Counted from the stretch's first letter, positions 7,613-16,240 are shown. The stretch: DNA of 55,248 nucleotides from DAOTXN01 sp034435435 (GCA_034435435.1 DAOTXN010000183.1:1-55248), one strand, 5' to 3'. Numbers and translations are program-made. The notes: generated by a model not told the origin, from the sequence alone.

Positions 7613-8077
7613 ATGAATCTGCAATCAATGGAACAGCTACCAGGTTTGATTCTGGGTGGCTTGCTGCTGCTGCTGGTCGTGGTTCTGGGGTTCCCGATGA
7701 TTCGCAACCGGCGCCAGGTAAATGCCACCCGTCACTGGCGCATGACGACTGGGCAGGTGCTCTTTTCCACGTCGTCCGTCGGCGCGACCAGCAGTGGCCG
7801 GGCCGTCGTCTACCCCCACGTCGTCTACACTTACGAGGTGAACGGGCGGCTCTATCAGAGCGAGCGCCTATATCCCGCTGGCGGCGTGGGCGGCTCGCCG
7901 GCCATGACGACCGTGGCCCGCTACCCCGCCGGCAAGCAGGTGACGGTGTACTATAACCCGGATGACCCGACCGAGGCTGTGCTGGAGCGACGCGCCCCGG
8001 CCAATTTCTGGCTGCTGTTTTCTATCCTGCTGATCGTGCTCTCCCTCGGCAGCGCGCTGGTGTTGATGTATGGATGA
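7613..8077 (+). CDS. DUF3592-type membrane protein
   Basis: Encodes 154 residues with one N-terminal (about 10-29) and one C-terminal (about 130-152) membrane helix enclosing a beta-rich domain. The central sequence (YPHVVYTYEVNGRLYQSERLYP, ... VTVYYNPDDPTEAVL) has the V-x-Y-x-Y-V-x-G and VxVxYNPxDP pattern of DUF3592. Members are membrane proteins of unknown role, often in clusters with other unknown membrane proteins, as here. The next gene begins 10 nt after its stop, so they form an operon. Confidence 0.82.
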   Translation: MNLQSMEQLPGLILGGLLLLLVVVLGFPMIRNRRQVNATRHWRMTTGQVLFSTSSVGATSSGRAVVYPHVVYTYEVNGRLYQSERLYPAGGVGGSPAMTTVARYPAGKQVTVYYNPDDPTEAVLERRAPANFWLLFSILLIVLSLGSALVLMYG

Positions 8078-8087
8078 GGTTGACACG

Positions 8088-8804
8088 ATGCGATTAGAGC
8101 TAAACGGCATCCTGATCACCCAGCATCCCGACGAGGCGGCGATTGCGCAGGCGCTCGGTCAGATGAAGCGAAACGACGTGTTGACGCTCCGGCGGCCTCC
8201 GGCCGACTTTGTGCAAGTGATTGGCGCCCCGGCCAAAGGGTTCACATTGAATGTCTACGAAGATGCGCAGGGCGCAAGCCTCAGCAGCAAAAACCGTGCG
8301 TTGCGATCCAATACCGTGGCGCGCGCGCTGGCGGCCTACCTGCACGGCGATCCCAGTTGGGAGGCCGGCCTGGCTTGGCAGTCGGGTGTGGAGGAGCGGC
8401 GTCGCGTGCCGGGCGCTGCCGGTCTCATTGCTTTTGCCATTTTTGGGACCGGCTTTGCCGTTGCGATAGGGGTCTCGCAGATGAGCGATACCGGAGTCCG
8501 ACCAAGCGGCGGCGACTGGCTGCGCGGTTTTGCCGGCGTCGCCGCGCTCTCGCTCTACATCGGCTGGCTGGATTTCTTTTTCGCTGCGCTCCGGCCGCGC
8601 CTGGCAGATCAAGTGGGCGCGAGGCTGGGCGCGCGGGTGGCCGAATCCCTGGATGCATGGGACGCGGGCACGTGGAACGCCAGCGGCGGCGGCCTGGGCC
8701 GACGCTTGTTGGTATATGGGTTGGATTTCTTTGTGCTCATTGTCGGCGTGATGGCGCCAGTGGCCGCGCCCGCAGCGCTGGCGTTTATTCTGTTTGCGAG
8801 GTAA
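8088..8804 (+). CDS. Hypothetical membrane protein
   Basis: Encodes 238 residues. The first ~110 residues form a soluble domain (MRLELNGILITQHPDEAAIA, then LTLRRPPADFVQVIGA) without a motif I know; about three membrane segments follow (LIAFAIFGTGFAVAIGV, FAGVAALSLYIGWLDFFFAA, LLVYGLDFFVLIVGVM and the C-terminus). The ATG at 8088 has TGAGG at 8075-8079; an earlier ATG at 8070 overlaps the preceding gene and lacks a site. It lies in a run of three membrane-protein genes and is followed within 2 nt by the next. Function unknown. Confidence 0.75.
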   Translation: MRLELNGILITQHPDEAAIAQALGQMKRNDVLTLRRPPADFVQVIGAPAKGFTLNVYEDAQGASLSSKNRALRSNTVARALAAYLHGDPSWEAGLAWQSGVEERRRVPGAAGLIAFAIFGTGFAVAIGVSQMSDTGVRPSGGDWLRGFAGVAALSLYIGWLDFFFAALRPRLADQVGARLGARVAESLDAWDAGTWNASGGGLGRRLLVYGLDFFVLIVGVMAPVAAPAALAFILFAR

Positions 8805-8806
8805 CA

Positions 8807-9583
8807 ATGGACAAAGAGAATCAGGTGTTACAGCAGACCTTTCTGTTCCATCTCGCCGACCTGCGCGCCAACCAAGGCGGGCGACTCTCTCCGCGCCAGC
8901 AGGCGCGCCTGCGCGCGGCCAGCGCCAACATGCGCCTGGCGATGAGTGTTTTTATCGTCGTGATGTTGGGTACAGTAGCGTTGGTCGGCTTGCTGAGTAC
9001 ACAGTCAGGCGCAGGGTTCAGCTTGCCAACCCAAGAATCGCTGCCGGGCCTGGCCGCGGTGGGGGCCGTGGTCGTGGTCGTCATCGTGATCGGCTGGCTG
9101 ACCAGTCGCAAGCACATGAGCGCCGTGCGCTCGAAGCAAATCGGGGTAGCCAAAGGCGAGATGCAAGTGGGTAAAGTTCGCCCCGAGGAAGCCCGTTTCG
9201 AGGTCAAGATCGGGGCCACCAAACTGCGCCTGCTGACTCAGGAGCAACTGCAGGCCTTTCAACCCGGCGTCGAGTATCGGGTGTATTACCTGCCAGGGCC
9301 GGCACCGACGATCCTCTCGGCAGAGGTCGTGGGCAGCGAATGGCCGGAAGAGGCGGAAACTATGGAAGAAAGCAGCGCCGCCGACGTGGTGGTGCAAATG
9401 CAGCGCCGTGCGCGGCTCATTCTTGTCGTGCTGGGCGGGCTCGCGCTGGGCATTCCTGCCGTCGTTTTTGCGACCTCCACGTCAGAGGGAGGAATACGCG
9501 GCGAGATGTGGGCGGCTTTGCTCGTCGTGGCGGTTGGGTTCGTGATATGGGCGGTGGGGCGATTGTCCTACCACCGGAAATAG
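8807..9583 (+). CDS. Hypothetical membrane protein
   Basis: Encodes 258 residues: a cytoplasmic N-terminus, two membrane segments (about 46-65 and 80-100), a beta-rich middle domain (AKGEMQVGKVRPEEARFEVK, then EYRVYYLPGPAPTILSAEVV), and two C-terminal segments (about 200-220 and 230-250). The middle domain with YRVYYLPG resembles the V-x-YYxPxx pattern seen in the DUF3592 gene upstream, suggesting a distantly related fold. GAGG at 8797-8800 serves the ATG. It is the third gene of this membrane cluster. Function unknown. Confidence 0.75.
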   Translation: MDKENQVLQQTFLFHLADLRANQGGRLSPRQQARLRAASANMRLAMSVFIVVMLGTVALVGLLSTQSGAGFSLPTQESLPGLAAVGAVVVVVIVIGWLTSRKHMSAVRSKQIGVAKGEMQVGKVRPEEARFEVKIGATKLRLLTQEQLQAFQPGVEYRVYYLPGPAPTILSAEVVGSEWPEEAETMEESSAADVVVQMQRRARLILVVLGGLALGIPAVVFATSTSEGGIRGEMWAALLVVAVGFVIWAVGRLSYHRK

Positions 9584-9830
9584 CTCATGTCTGACGCGCG
9601 CTCCTGCCGGACACACCTGCCCCGCAAGCGGAGCGGCGCCGGGGGCGGTTCGCGCGGAGCACAAAAAGCCGAAATAGCAAACTCGCCCCAGGATTGAAAT
9701 ACGCGCTGGTGCGCTTGACGAAATCGGCAAGCGGTGTTAAGCTTGAGGCGCGCAGAATGTGAACGCAGTCTAATAACAGGGCGGTTCTGCACCAGCGGAC
9801 CGCCTTGATTGTTGCTAGAGAGGTTCAGAG
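9584..9830 (+). promoter_or_regulatory. Leader region of the EF-G gene with promoter and hairpin
   Basis: A 247-nt gene-free stretch. The best promoter is TTGACG at 9715-9720, 17 nt spacer, TAAGCT at 9738-9743 (a weak -10). A GGCGGT (9780-9785) / ACCGCC (9799-9804) hairpin followed by TTGATTGTT lies between the promoter and the ATG at 9831. This could be an attenuator. The part from 9584 to 9700 shows nothing I can name. Confidence 0.45.
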
Positions 9831-11927
9831 ATGAAGAAAAAAGAAGCGCCGCTTGATAAAGTACGCATTATTGGCGTTTTTGCCCACGTGGACGCCGGCA
9901 AGACGACCACTTCGGAGGCGATTCTCTACTATACAGGCCGCGTGCACCGCGCCGGCAGCGTGGACGACGGCAATACCCAATTGGATTGGATGGAGCAGGA
10001 GCGCGAGCGGGGCATCACGATTACGTCGGCGGCGACGGCTTGCCATTGGCAGGACCATCGTATCAATCTGATCGATACGCCGGGTCACATTGACTTTACC
10101 GCCGAAGTGGTGCGCTCGATTCGCGTCATTGATGGGGCGGTGGTGGTGCTGTGTGGCGTGGGCGGCGTGGAGCCGCAGACTGAAACGGTGTGGATGCACG
10201 CCAATCGGGAGAACCTGGCTCGCGTGCTGTTCATCAACAAGCTGGACCGACTGGGCGCGGATTTTGAGCGCGTGCTGGGCGAAGTGCGCGAGCGGCTCAC
10301 CGAAAACGCCGTGCCGGTGCAATTGCCGATTGGGCGCGAAGGCGAGTTCACCGGCGTCGTGGACTTGATCACCCAGCAGGCCTTGCTTTGGCGAGATGGG
10401 TCCGACGATCCCACGGTGGAAGCGGCGCCTGGGGCAATGATAGGGCAGGTCGCCGAGGCCCGCCAGGCCTTGCTGGATGCCATCTGCATGACCGACGATA
10501 AGCTGCTAGAGCAATGCCTGGACGCAGAACCCGACGCGGCGACGATCCAGGCGGCGCTGCGGCGGGCGACGATTGCCGGCAAGCTGGTGCCGGTGTTGTG
10601 TGGGGCGTCGCGCGCGCGCATCGCCGTTCAGCCGTTGCTCGACGCAGTGGTGGCCTATCTGCCGGCGCCGGTGGACATGCCGCCGGTGCTAGGGACGCTG
10701 CCCGGCAGCGAGGAAGAGATCACCGAGCGACCCGACGATCCGAACGCCCCCCTGTGCGCGGCGGCGTTCAAAATCGTCACCGACCCGCACGTGGGGCATC
10801 TGACCTGGGTGCGGGTGTTTTCGGGCTATCTGAAGGCTGGTGAGATGGTATATAATCCCCGCGCCGACGTGCAGGAGCGCGTGGGACGCATCTATCGTAT
10901 GCACGGCAACCGGCGCGAGCAGGTGGATCACCTGGCCGCCAGCGACGTGGTGGCGCTGGTGGGAATAAAATCAGCCATGACCGGCGACACGCTGTGCGAT
11001 CCCCAACACCCGATCGTGCTGGAGACTTTCAAGTTCCCCGAGCCGGTCATCGCGGTGGCCCTGACGCCGCCTTCGGAAAAAGAGCGCGAAAAGCTGACCC
11101 AAGCCGTGTTGCGCCTGTGCAACGAAGACCCGACCCTGATCAGTCGCTTTGATCCCGAAACAGAAGAGTTGACCCTGGCCGGGATGGGCGAGTTACACCT
11201 GGACATCGCCGTGGACCGGCTGGGGCGCGAGTTTGGCATCCTCGCCCAGGTCAGCCCGCCGCAAGTGTCCTACCGCGAGACGGTGCGCCAGGCGATCGAG
11301 GTGGTCGGTCAATACAAAAAGCAGAGCGGCGGACGGGGCCACTTTGGCGAAGTCGTCTTGAGTATTGAGCCTCTGGAGCGCGGCAAAGGGGTCGTGTTTG
11401 AGAACGCCGCGCCCCCGGCCAACTTTCCCAGCGAGTTTGTGCGCCCCACCGAATTGGGTGTGCGCGGGGCGCTGGAAAAAGGCGTGATCGCCGGCTATCC
11501 CGTCACCGACGTGCGCGTGACGCTGCTGGATGGCAAGTTCCACGAAGTGGACTCGGCGGCGATGGACTTTGAAATCGCCGGCTCGATGGGGGTGCGGCAG
11601 GGAGTGCGCCGGGCGAATCCGGCCTTGTTAGAGCCGGTGATGGCAGTGGATATGAATGTGGCCGACGAATACGTGGGAGCGGTCGTAGGAGATTTGGGCC
11701 GGCGACGGGGCAGCGTGCGCGAGATGCGCGTGCGGGGCAACGTGCGCAACGTGGCCGGCGAAGTGCCGCTGGCCGAGACCTTTGGCTATGCCACCGACCT
11801 GCGCAGTTTGACACAGGGGCGCGGCACATTTACGCTCGAGTTTGACCGTTACGACCTGGTGCCAGACTCTATCGCCGAAGACGTGATCAAGCAACGCCGC
11901 GAGGCGGGCAAGATTCCAGAGCGTTAG
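9831..11927 (+). CDS. Elongation factor G family translational GTPase
   Basis: Encodes 698 residues, full length for EF-G. The GTPase domain carries G1 AHVDAGKTT (residues 18-26), G3 DTPGH and G4 NKLD. Domains II, III (TLAGMGELHLDIAVDRL), IV (GQYKKQSGGRGHFGEV) and V (MGVRQGVRRANPALLEPVM) follow in order. EF-G drives translocation and, with RRF, ribosome recycling. It stands alone instead of in an rpsL-rpsG-fusA-tuf operon, so it may be a second EF-G (fusB/EF-G2 type) or simply a relocated one; the sequence alone does not decide this. A good ribosome-binding site GAGAGG precedes the ATG. Confidence 0.9.
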   Translation: MKKKEAPLDKVRIIGVFAHVDAGKTTTSEAILYYTGRVHRAGSVDDGNTQLDWMEQERERGITITSAATACHWQDHRINLIDTPGHIDFTAEVVRSIRVIDGAVVVLCGVGGVEPQTETVWMHANRENLARVLFINKLDRLGADFERVLGEVRERLTENAVPVQLPIGREGEFTGVVDLITQQALLWRDGSDDPTVEAAPGAMIGQVAEARQALLDAICMTDDKLLEQCLDAEPDAATIQAALRRATIAGKLVPVLCGASRARIAVQPLLDAVVAYLPAPVDMPPVLGTLPGSEEEITERPDDPNAPLCAAAFKIVTDPHVGHLTWVRVFSGYLKAGEMVYNPRADVQERVGRIYRMHGNRREQVDHLAASDVVALVGIKSAMTGDTLCDPQHPIVLETFKFPEPVIAVALTPPSEKEREKLTQAVLRLCNEDPTLISRFDPETEELTLAGMGELHLDIAVDRLGREFGILAQVSPPQVSYRETVRQAIEVVGQYKKQSGGRGHFGEVVLSIEPLERGKGVVFENAAPPANFPSEFVRPTELGVRGALEKGVIAGYPVTDVRVTLLDGKFHEVDSAAMDFEIAGSMGVRQGVRRANPALLEPVMAVDMNVADEYVGAVVGDLGRRRGSVREMRVRGNVRNVAGEVPLAETFGYATDLRSLTQGRGTFTLEFDRYDLVPDSIAEDVIKQRREAGKIPER

Positions 11928-12022
11928 AAACCAGAGACGCTGGTCGTGGACCGGCCCGGAGCGATGGCTCAATGAGGTTGGTATAGCTTTTAACCTGATT
12001 TTTATTTTTTCCTTACGTGTGC

Positions 12023-12028
12023 TATACT
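12023..12028 (+). promoter_or_regulatory. Probable -10 box ahead of the GalT-like gene
   Basis: TATACT at 12023-12028 in an AT-rich stretch (11990-12030) that is unusual for this GC-rich DNA. The -35 region is T-rich and poorly matched. GGAGG at 12062-12066 precedes the ATG at 12078. Confidence 0.4.
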
Positions 12029-12077
12029 TGTTTGTGCTACTCTCTGCTCATAGATACACGTGGAGGAAAAACCAAAT

Positions 12078-13166
12078 ATGTCCACCGACGCGACCATCAC
12101 CGACCTACCGCAGCTAGTTGCATCGCTTGCGCCTGCTAGCCAGGAACGCTTTCGACGCATCTTTCACCTTAGCCCGACCACTGGGCGTTTGGTCCCACCC
12201 CGGGTGATGCACCCGTGGATCGAGAGCTATTTCGGCTCGTTGGAGGCAGTGACAGCGCAGCAGATCATCAAGCTGACCAACGTCGTCACCTGGGAAGGGG
12301 CGCTGTTTAACGACCTGCGCGCCCGCCGACCGTTAGAGCTGCGCGATCACACCGACGTCCGTGAGGCCATTCAAAATAACGGCAGCGGGCCGTTCGGAAA
12401 ACCTTTTGAGGGCACGCCCGAAGACATCTTTGGGCGCGTGCAAGGCCGCCGTTCCATCACGGCCAGCAACATCGCCAAATATGACGGTTTTCACGGCATC
12501 GTGATCTTTGACGAACACAACCCTCTGCGCTTCGACCGGGATGCAGTGGATGACTATTTGGACACGGCGCTCAACTGGGCCGCCAAGGCCCACGAGGCCG
12601 ACCCATCAGCGCGCTATTTTTTCTTCATGTGGAATTGTCTGTGGAAAAGCGGCGCGTCCATCGTCCACGGGCATGCCCAGATGACCCTGACCCGTGACAT
12701 GCACTACGCCAAGGTGGAGGCATTGCGGCAGGCCGCCCTGACGTACCGGCGGCAATATGGCGCCAATTACTTTGACGATCTTTATCGTGCGCATCAGGAA
12801 CTGGGTTTAACCTTTGGCAACGGTGCGGTGCGCGGTTTGGCCTACCTGACGCCGATAAAAGAAAAAGAAGTCCTGCTCATCGCCGACACGATCAACGCTG
12901 CCCTCAAAGACGAGATCCACCATGCGTTGTGCGCGTTTACCCAAAAGATGAATGTGCTTTCCTTCAATATGGCCGTGTATATGCCGCCCCTGACCGCGCC
13001 AGAGCACGAGGACTGGAGCGAGTTCCCGGTCATCGTACGGCTGGTGGATCGGGGGGATCTGGGCAACAAGGCCGCCGACTTTGGCGGAATGGAACTATAC
13101 GCCCAGAGCGTGATCGGCACCGACCCTTTTTTCGTCGCCCGCAGCTTGCGCCGAAACGGGTGTTAA
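12078..13166 (+). CDS. GalT-like (HIT superfamily) nucleotidyltransferase or phosphorylase
   Basis: Encodes 362 residues. The histidine triad appears as H197-G-H199-A-Q201 (SIVHGHAQM), where the second histidine is the nucleotidylated residue in galactose-1-phosphate uridylyltransferases. Length and layout fit the GalT branch, not the small HIT hydrolases. It converges on glgC (ADP-glucose pyrophosphorylase) with 19 nt between stops. Some GalT-like proteins act on ADP-glucose (ADP-glucose phosphorylase), so a role in ADP-glucose or another sugar nucleotide is a reasonable inference. The ATG at 12078 was chosen for its GGAGG site. Confidence 0.7.
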   Translation: MSTDATITDLPQLVASLAPASQERFRRIFHLSPTTGRLVPPRVMHPWIESYFGSLEAVTAQQIIKLTNVVTWEGALFNDLRARRPLELRDHTDVREAIQNNGSGPFGKPFEGTPEDIFGRVQGRRSITASNIAKYDGFHGIVIFDEHNPLRFDRDAVDDYLDTALNWAAKAHEADPSARYFFFMWNCLWKSGASIVHGHAQMTLTRDMHYAKVEALRQAALTYRRQYGANYFDDLYRAHQELGLTFGNGAVRGLAYLTPIKEKEVLLIADTINAALKDEIHHALCAFTQKMNVLSFNMAVYMPPLTAPEHEDWSEFPVIVRLVDRGDLGNKAADFGGMELYAQSVIGTDPFFVARSLRRNGC

Positions 13167-13180
13167 CGTGCGACGCACGT
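13166..13180. terminator. Short hairpin between convergent genes
   Basis: ACGTGC (13166-13171) and GCACGT (13175-13180) form a 6-bp stem with a 3-nt loop, lying between the convergent stops of the GalT-like gene and glgC. The U-run is poor (GTGTTTC), so a terminator role is tentative. Confidence 0.35.
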
Positions 13181-13185
13181 GTGTT

Positions 13186-14451
13186 TCAAATCACCGTGCC
13201 ATCGGGAATGATGGCATTTTTGGGCACGATGACCAACCCATCGCGGATGATGTAATTTTCCTCTTCCACCATCTCGATGACTTCGGGATGGGGGCGGATG
13301 ACCACGTTTTTTCCCACGCGGGCGTTTTTGTCAACGATGGCTCCTTCGATAGTGCTGTTGGAGCCAATGCCCACGTCTGGCCGGCCTAACTCGGGATTGG
13401 CGGCGCGGCGGGCCTCTTCTTCGTAAAAGTCGGCCCCCATGATAATAGAGCGCGAGATGCGCACGCCCGGCCCGATGACGCTGCGCAGTCCAATGACCGA
13501 ATCGGTGACGATGGCGTCTTGCAGCCGACAACCGTCGGCCAACAGAACTCGCTCCAGGTGACATTCATCCACGCGCGTGCCGGGCAGATAACGCGGGCGC
13601 GTATAAATCGGGTGATCGGGATCGTACAAGTCAAAGGGTGGGTTGGGCAGCGCCAGGGAGAGATTGGCCTCATAGTACGCCCGCACCGTCCCGATGTCTT
13701 CCCAATAGCCGTCAAAGGGATAGGCATACACCCGATGGCTTTGAATGGCGGCCGGCAGAATGTGTTTGCCAAAGTCGTCTTTTTTGATCTTGTCCAGCAG
13801 CTCTTTCAAGACCTCATAATCGAAAACGTATATGCCCATCGAGGCCAGGAATGGTTTCTGTTCGTCGCCGCCGCTGGCCAGCTTGTCCAATGCCTTGTCT
13901 TTGGGTTTTTCGGCAAACTCGATAATGCGGCCTTCCCGGTCCTGCTTGAGGATGCCCAACTGCGGCGCGGCCTCGCGCGTCACCGGCTGGACGGCCACCG
14001 TCACGTCGGCGTGGCTGTCGCGATGGGCCCGGATGAAGGGTTGATAGTCCATCCGATACAGATGGTCGCCGGATAGGATGAGCACCTCGGCGGGACGCGC
14101 GGTGCGGATGTGAGTGAGGGCCTTGCGCACGGCGTCGGCCGTGCCCTGAAACCAGTCGGACAGGGCCTCTTGCTCGCCGGCGGTCTGTTCGGCAGCCAAA
14201 ACTTGGACCCACCCGCCGCCAAAACTGTCAAACCTGTAGGTGCGATAGATGTGCCGGTTCAGCGATTCGGAGAGGAATTGCGTCAGCACATACATGCGCG
14301 AGATGCCCGAGTTGATACAATTGCTGATGGGCACGTCGATCAGCCGGTATTTGCCTCCCAATGGCACGGCCGGCTTGGCGCGCAGTTTGGTCAACGGATA
14401 TAAACGCGTCCCGCGCCCCCCCCCTAGAATGACGCTCAATACGTGTCGCAT
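13186..14451 (-). CDS. glgC: Glucose-1-phosphate adenylyltransferase
   Basis: Encodes 421 residues, the usual length. It makes ADP-glucose from glucose-1-phosphate and ATP, the committed step of bacterial glycogen synthesis. The N-terminal nucleotidyltransferase domain has the ILGGGRGTRLYPLT loop and the catalytic region SGDHLYRMDY; FAEKPK is the sugar-phosphate site and YWEDIGT is conserved. The C-terminal left-handed beta-helix shows the expected hexapeptide pattern (IGLRSVIGPGVRISRSIIMG; IGSNSTIEGAIVDKNARVG). It is the last gene of a minus-strand run after the cyclase, 33 nt downstream. No glgA or glgB is in the window. Confidence 0.95.
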   Translation of the reverse strand: MRHVLSVILGGGRGTRLYPLTKLRAKPAVPLGGKYRLIDVPISNCINSGISRMYVLTQFLSESLNRHIYRTYRFDSFGGGWVQVLAAEQTAGEQEALSDWFQGTADAVRKALTHIRTARPAEVLILSGDHLYRMDYQPFIRAHRDSHADVTVAVQPVTREAAPQLGILKQDREGRIIEFAEKPKDKALDKLASGGDEQKPFLASMGIYVFDYEVLKELLDKIKKDDFGKHILPAAIQSHRVYAYPFDGYWEDIGTVRAYYEANLSLALPNPPFDLYDPDHPIYTRPRYLPGTRVDECHLERVLLADGCRLQDAIVTDSVIGLRSVIGPGVRISRSIIMGADFYEEEARRAANPELGRPDVGIGSNSTIEGAIVDKNARVGKNVVIRPHPEVIEMVEEENYIIRDGLVIVPKNAIIPDGTVI

Positions 14452-14484
14452 TGCCCTTCACCTCTCGATCAGCTTATGATTGGT

Positions 14485-15549
14485 TCACAATAGTTTTCGA
14501 CGTATCCGGTTCCACCAGCTCGCTCGCCGCCGAGTGTCCGCTCCAGGTTTTACCAGGCAGTACACCGTCAGCGCCTGACCCAGCCCACGAATGGCGCTGC
14601 GAAAGGGTCGTGCGGTGTAACCGGCCGCGCCGATGATGGCTTGCACCTCCGGATCGGCGTGGACGGGCGCGGTGAGCGCGGTTTCGGTCCCGGCAGCCAG
14701 CTCGCTGACCCGCGCCGCGACGTTGACGGTGGTGCCGAAATAGTCCAATCGCTCGTCCAGCGTGACGGCAATGGCCGGTCCGCTGTGCACCCCGATTTTG
14801 AGCATGAGGCATTTGTCGTCTGAAAGGCCGCGCTGGCGGTTGAACTCGTCGAGGGTGTGATGGGCCTGCAGCGCGGCCTGAACCGCGCAGGCGTTGGTGG
14901 TGAACACGGCCATGATGCCATCGCCCAGGGTTTTGACTATTGCCCCTTCCCAACGATTGATCACGTCAAAGACGAGCTTGAAGTGCTCGCGCACCAGATC
15001 GTAGGCTAGGGGGTCGCCGTTGCGAGCGTACAGCGCCGTGCTGCCTGTCAGGTCAGAGAACCAGACGGCCATGCGTTGCACTTGCAGATATTCGCCCACC
15101 GGCAAGGCTTCGTCACGCGCCCAGTCCCGAAAGGCCTGCACGGTCATCAATTCGTGGACGGTGGTGGGCGGGAACTTGGGCATTTGACGTCGAAATTCCG
15201 AATCGTCGGCCTCCGGGCCGAGCTGGCGCAGCGTCGGATGGGGCGAAAACGTGACCTGGGCCTGGTCGTCCAGGTGCACCTCGTAGGTGTTGCCGCAGGC
15301 CGGGCAGGTGTAGTCGTGTTTGGCGCGGCCCAGCCATTCGGGCTCCTCAGAGTGGAACTGGCAGACCGGGCAGACCAATTCCCAGTGCAGCACGGCGTCG
15401 CCGCGAAACATGGCGTCAACCAGCAGCTCCAGTGTAAGGCGAGGCTCCAGATTCAGTGCATCGGCGATCTGGCGGGGTAGAGCGTGAAAGGTAGCGCGAG
15501 GGTCAGCTTGCAAGAGATGGTTTCGGAGCGTATCGTAAGCAGTTGGCAT
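14485..15549 (-). CDS. Class III nucleotidyl cyclase with N-terminal zinc-ribbon domain
   Basis: Encodes 354 residues. The N-terminal ~180 residues include a zinc ribbon (CPVC and CPACGN) and resemble the N-terminal domain found on some stand-alone bacterial cyclases. The C-terminal cyclase domain is complete by eye: metal aspartates in FSDLTGSTALY and LGDGIMAVF, the base-selecting Lys in KTLGDG and Asp in LDYFGTT, and the transition-state Asn/Arg in VNVAARV. These favour adenylate cyclase. It is soluble, with no membrane segment. The ATG at 15549 lies 5 nt after the vapC stop; GTG at 15561 is an alternative. Downstream is glgC, so cAMP may be linked to carbon storage, which is inference. Confidence 0.85.
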   Translation of the reverse strand: MPTAYDTLRNHLLQADPRATFHALPRQIADALNLEPRLTLELLVDAMFRGDAVLHWELVCPVCQFHSEEPEWLGRAKHDYTCPACGNTYEVHLDDQAQVTFSPHPTLRQLGPEADDSEFRRQMPKFPPTTVHELMTVQAFRDWARDEALPVGEYLQVQRMAVWFSDLTGSTALYARNGDPLAYDLVREHFKLVFDVINRWEGAIVKTLGDGIMAVFTTNACAVQAALQAHHTLDEFNRQRGLSDDKCLMLKIGVHSGPAIAVTLDERLDYFGTTVNVAARVSELAAGTETALTAPVHADPEVQAIIGAAGYTARPFRSAIRGLGQALTVYCLVKPGADTRRRASWWNRIRRKLL

Positions 15550-15554
15550 CGGGC

Positions 15555-15941
15555 TTACCACAATCGCTCTACAGCGTATGCGTCAAAAACAGGATCGGCG
15601 CTGACGACGGGGATTTGCTCAACCAGTGCCTGGGCTATAAGCAAGCGATCAAAAGGATCGCGATGATGGAACGGGAGTTCAACGATAGCCGCTATGTGGT
15701 CGAACGTGATGGTTAACGCATCAACGCCATTGTGACGCATTTGTTCAGGAATGAGTTGATCAAAGGGGCGAGCCAGGCTCAGTTTGCCCAAGCTTGTTTT
15801 GATAGCCATTTCCCAAAGACTGGCAATGCTGAGAAGGGGTTGGTTATTGGCATCTTCAATCAGTGCCCGCGCCGTTTTGCTGAGGAACTTGTTTCCGCTG
15901 ATGAACCACAGAAAGCTATGCGTGTCCAGAAGCAAGTTCAT
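15555..15941 (-). CDS. PIN-domain toxin (VapC type)
   Basis: Encodes 128 residues of the PIN ribonuclease family. The acidic metal-binding set is visible: D6 in LLLDTH, E44 in SLWEMAIK, D98 in DPFDRLLIAQA and D116 in SADPVFD. It belongs to the subgroup beginning MNLLLDTHxFLW. Its ATG overlaps the antitoxin stop by 4 nt (ATGA), the classic arrangement of a type II toxin-antitoxin pair. The toxin is expected to cleave RNA (often initiator tRNA or rRNA in studied members); the target here is unknown. It looks intact. Confidence 0.92.
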   Translation of the reverse strand: MNLLLDTHSFLWFISGNKFLSKTARALIEDANNQPLLSIASLWEMAIKTSLGKLSLARPFDQLIPEQMRHNGVDALTITFDHIAAIVELPFHHRDPFDRLLIAQALVEQIPVVSADPVFDAYAVERLW

Positions 15942-16174
15942 AGCATATACTCTTCAAAGTCCTGGAGCGGCGCGTCGAAATCGGCGGTCATTTCGATCAA
16001 CCCTTTGGCGCTACCGAATTGAGGATTTCGCTTTAGGGGTTTGATTGGAACCAATTGGACTATTTCCTGTTTCCCTTTGAAGATAAAGACGGTTTCGCCT
16101 TTCATTGCCGCTTCAATCAAATCGAGCAAGCGTTTCTGAGCTTCATCAAGGCCGACTTGGATCGTGGTGTGCAT
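15938..16174 (-). CDS. Antitoxin of the VapBC-type pair (Phd/YefM-like)
   Basis: Encodes 78 residues. The N-terminal half (IQVGLDEAQKRLLDLIEAAM, then GETVFIFKGKQEIVQLVPI) matches the Phd/YefM-type DNA-binding fold; the C-terminal tail (FDAPLQDFEEYML) would wrap the toxin. The ATG at 16174 was chosen for the strong GAGAGGAAA ribosome-binding site; an upstream in-frame start would add a basic, unlikely leader. Such antitoxins repress their own operon; the 66 nt ahead of it contain no obvious palindrome that I can name. Confidence 0.85.
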   Translation of the reverse strand: MHTTIQVGLDEAQKRLLDLIEAAMKGETVFIFKGKQEIVQLVPIKPLKRNPQFGSAKGLIEMTADFDAPLQDFEEYML

Positions 16175-16240
16175 TTTCCTCTCCCGTTTCTTTTTACGAA
16201 TTATAGAGCAATAGATATGCCACGTCAACGAGATTGGGTC

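Noticed and set aside
9584..9830. tRNA or small RNA gene in the EF-G leader
   Set aside because: No cloverleaf, no TTC-type T-loop; only a short hairpin is visible.
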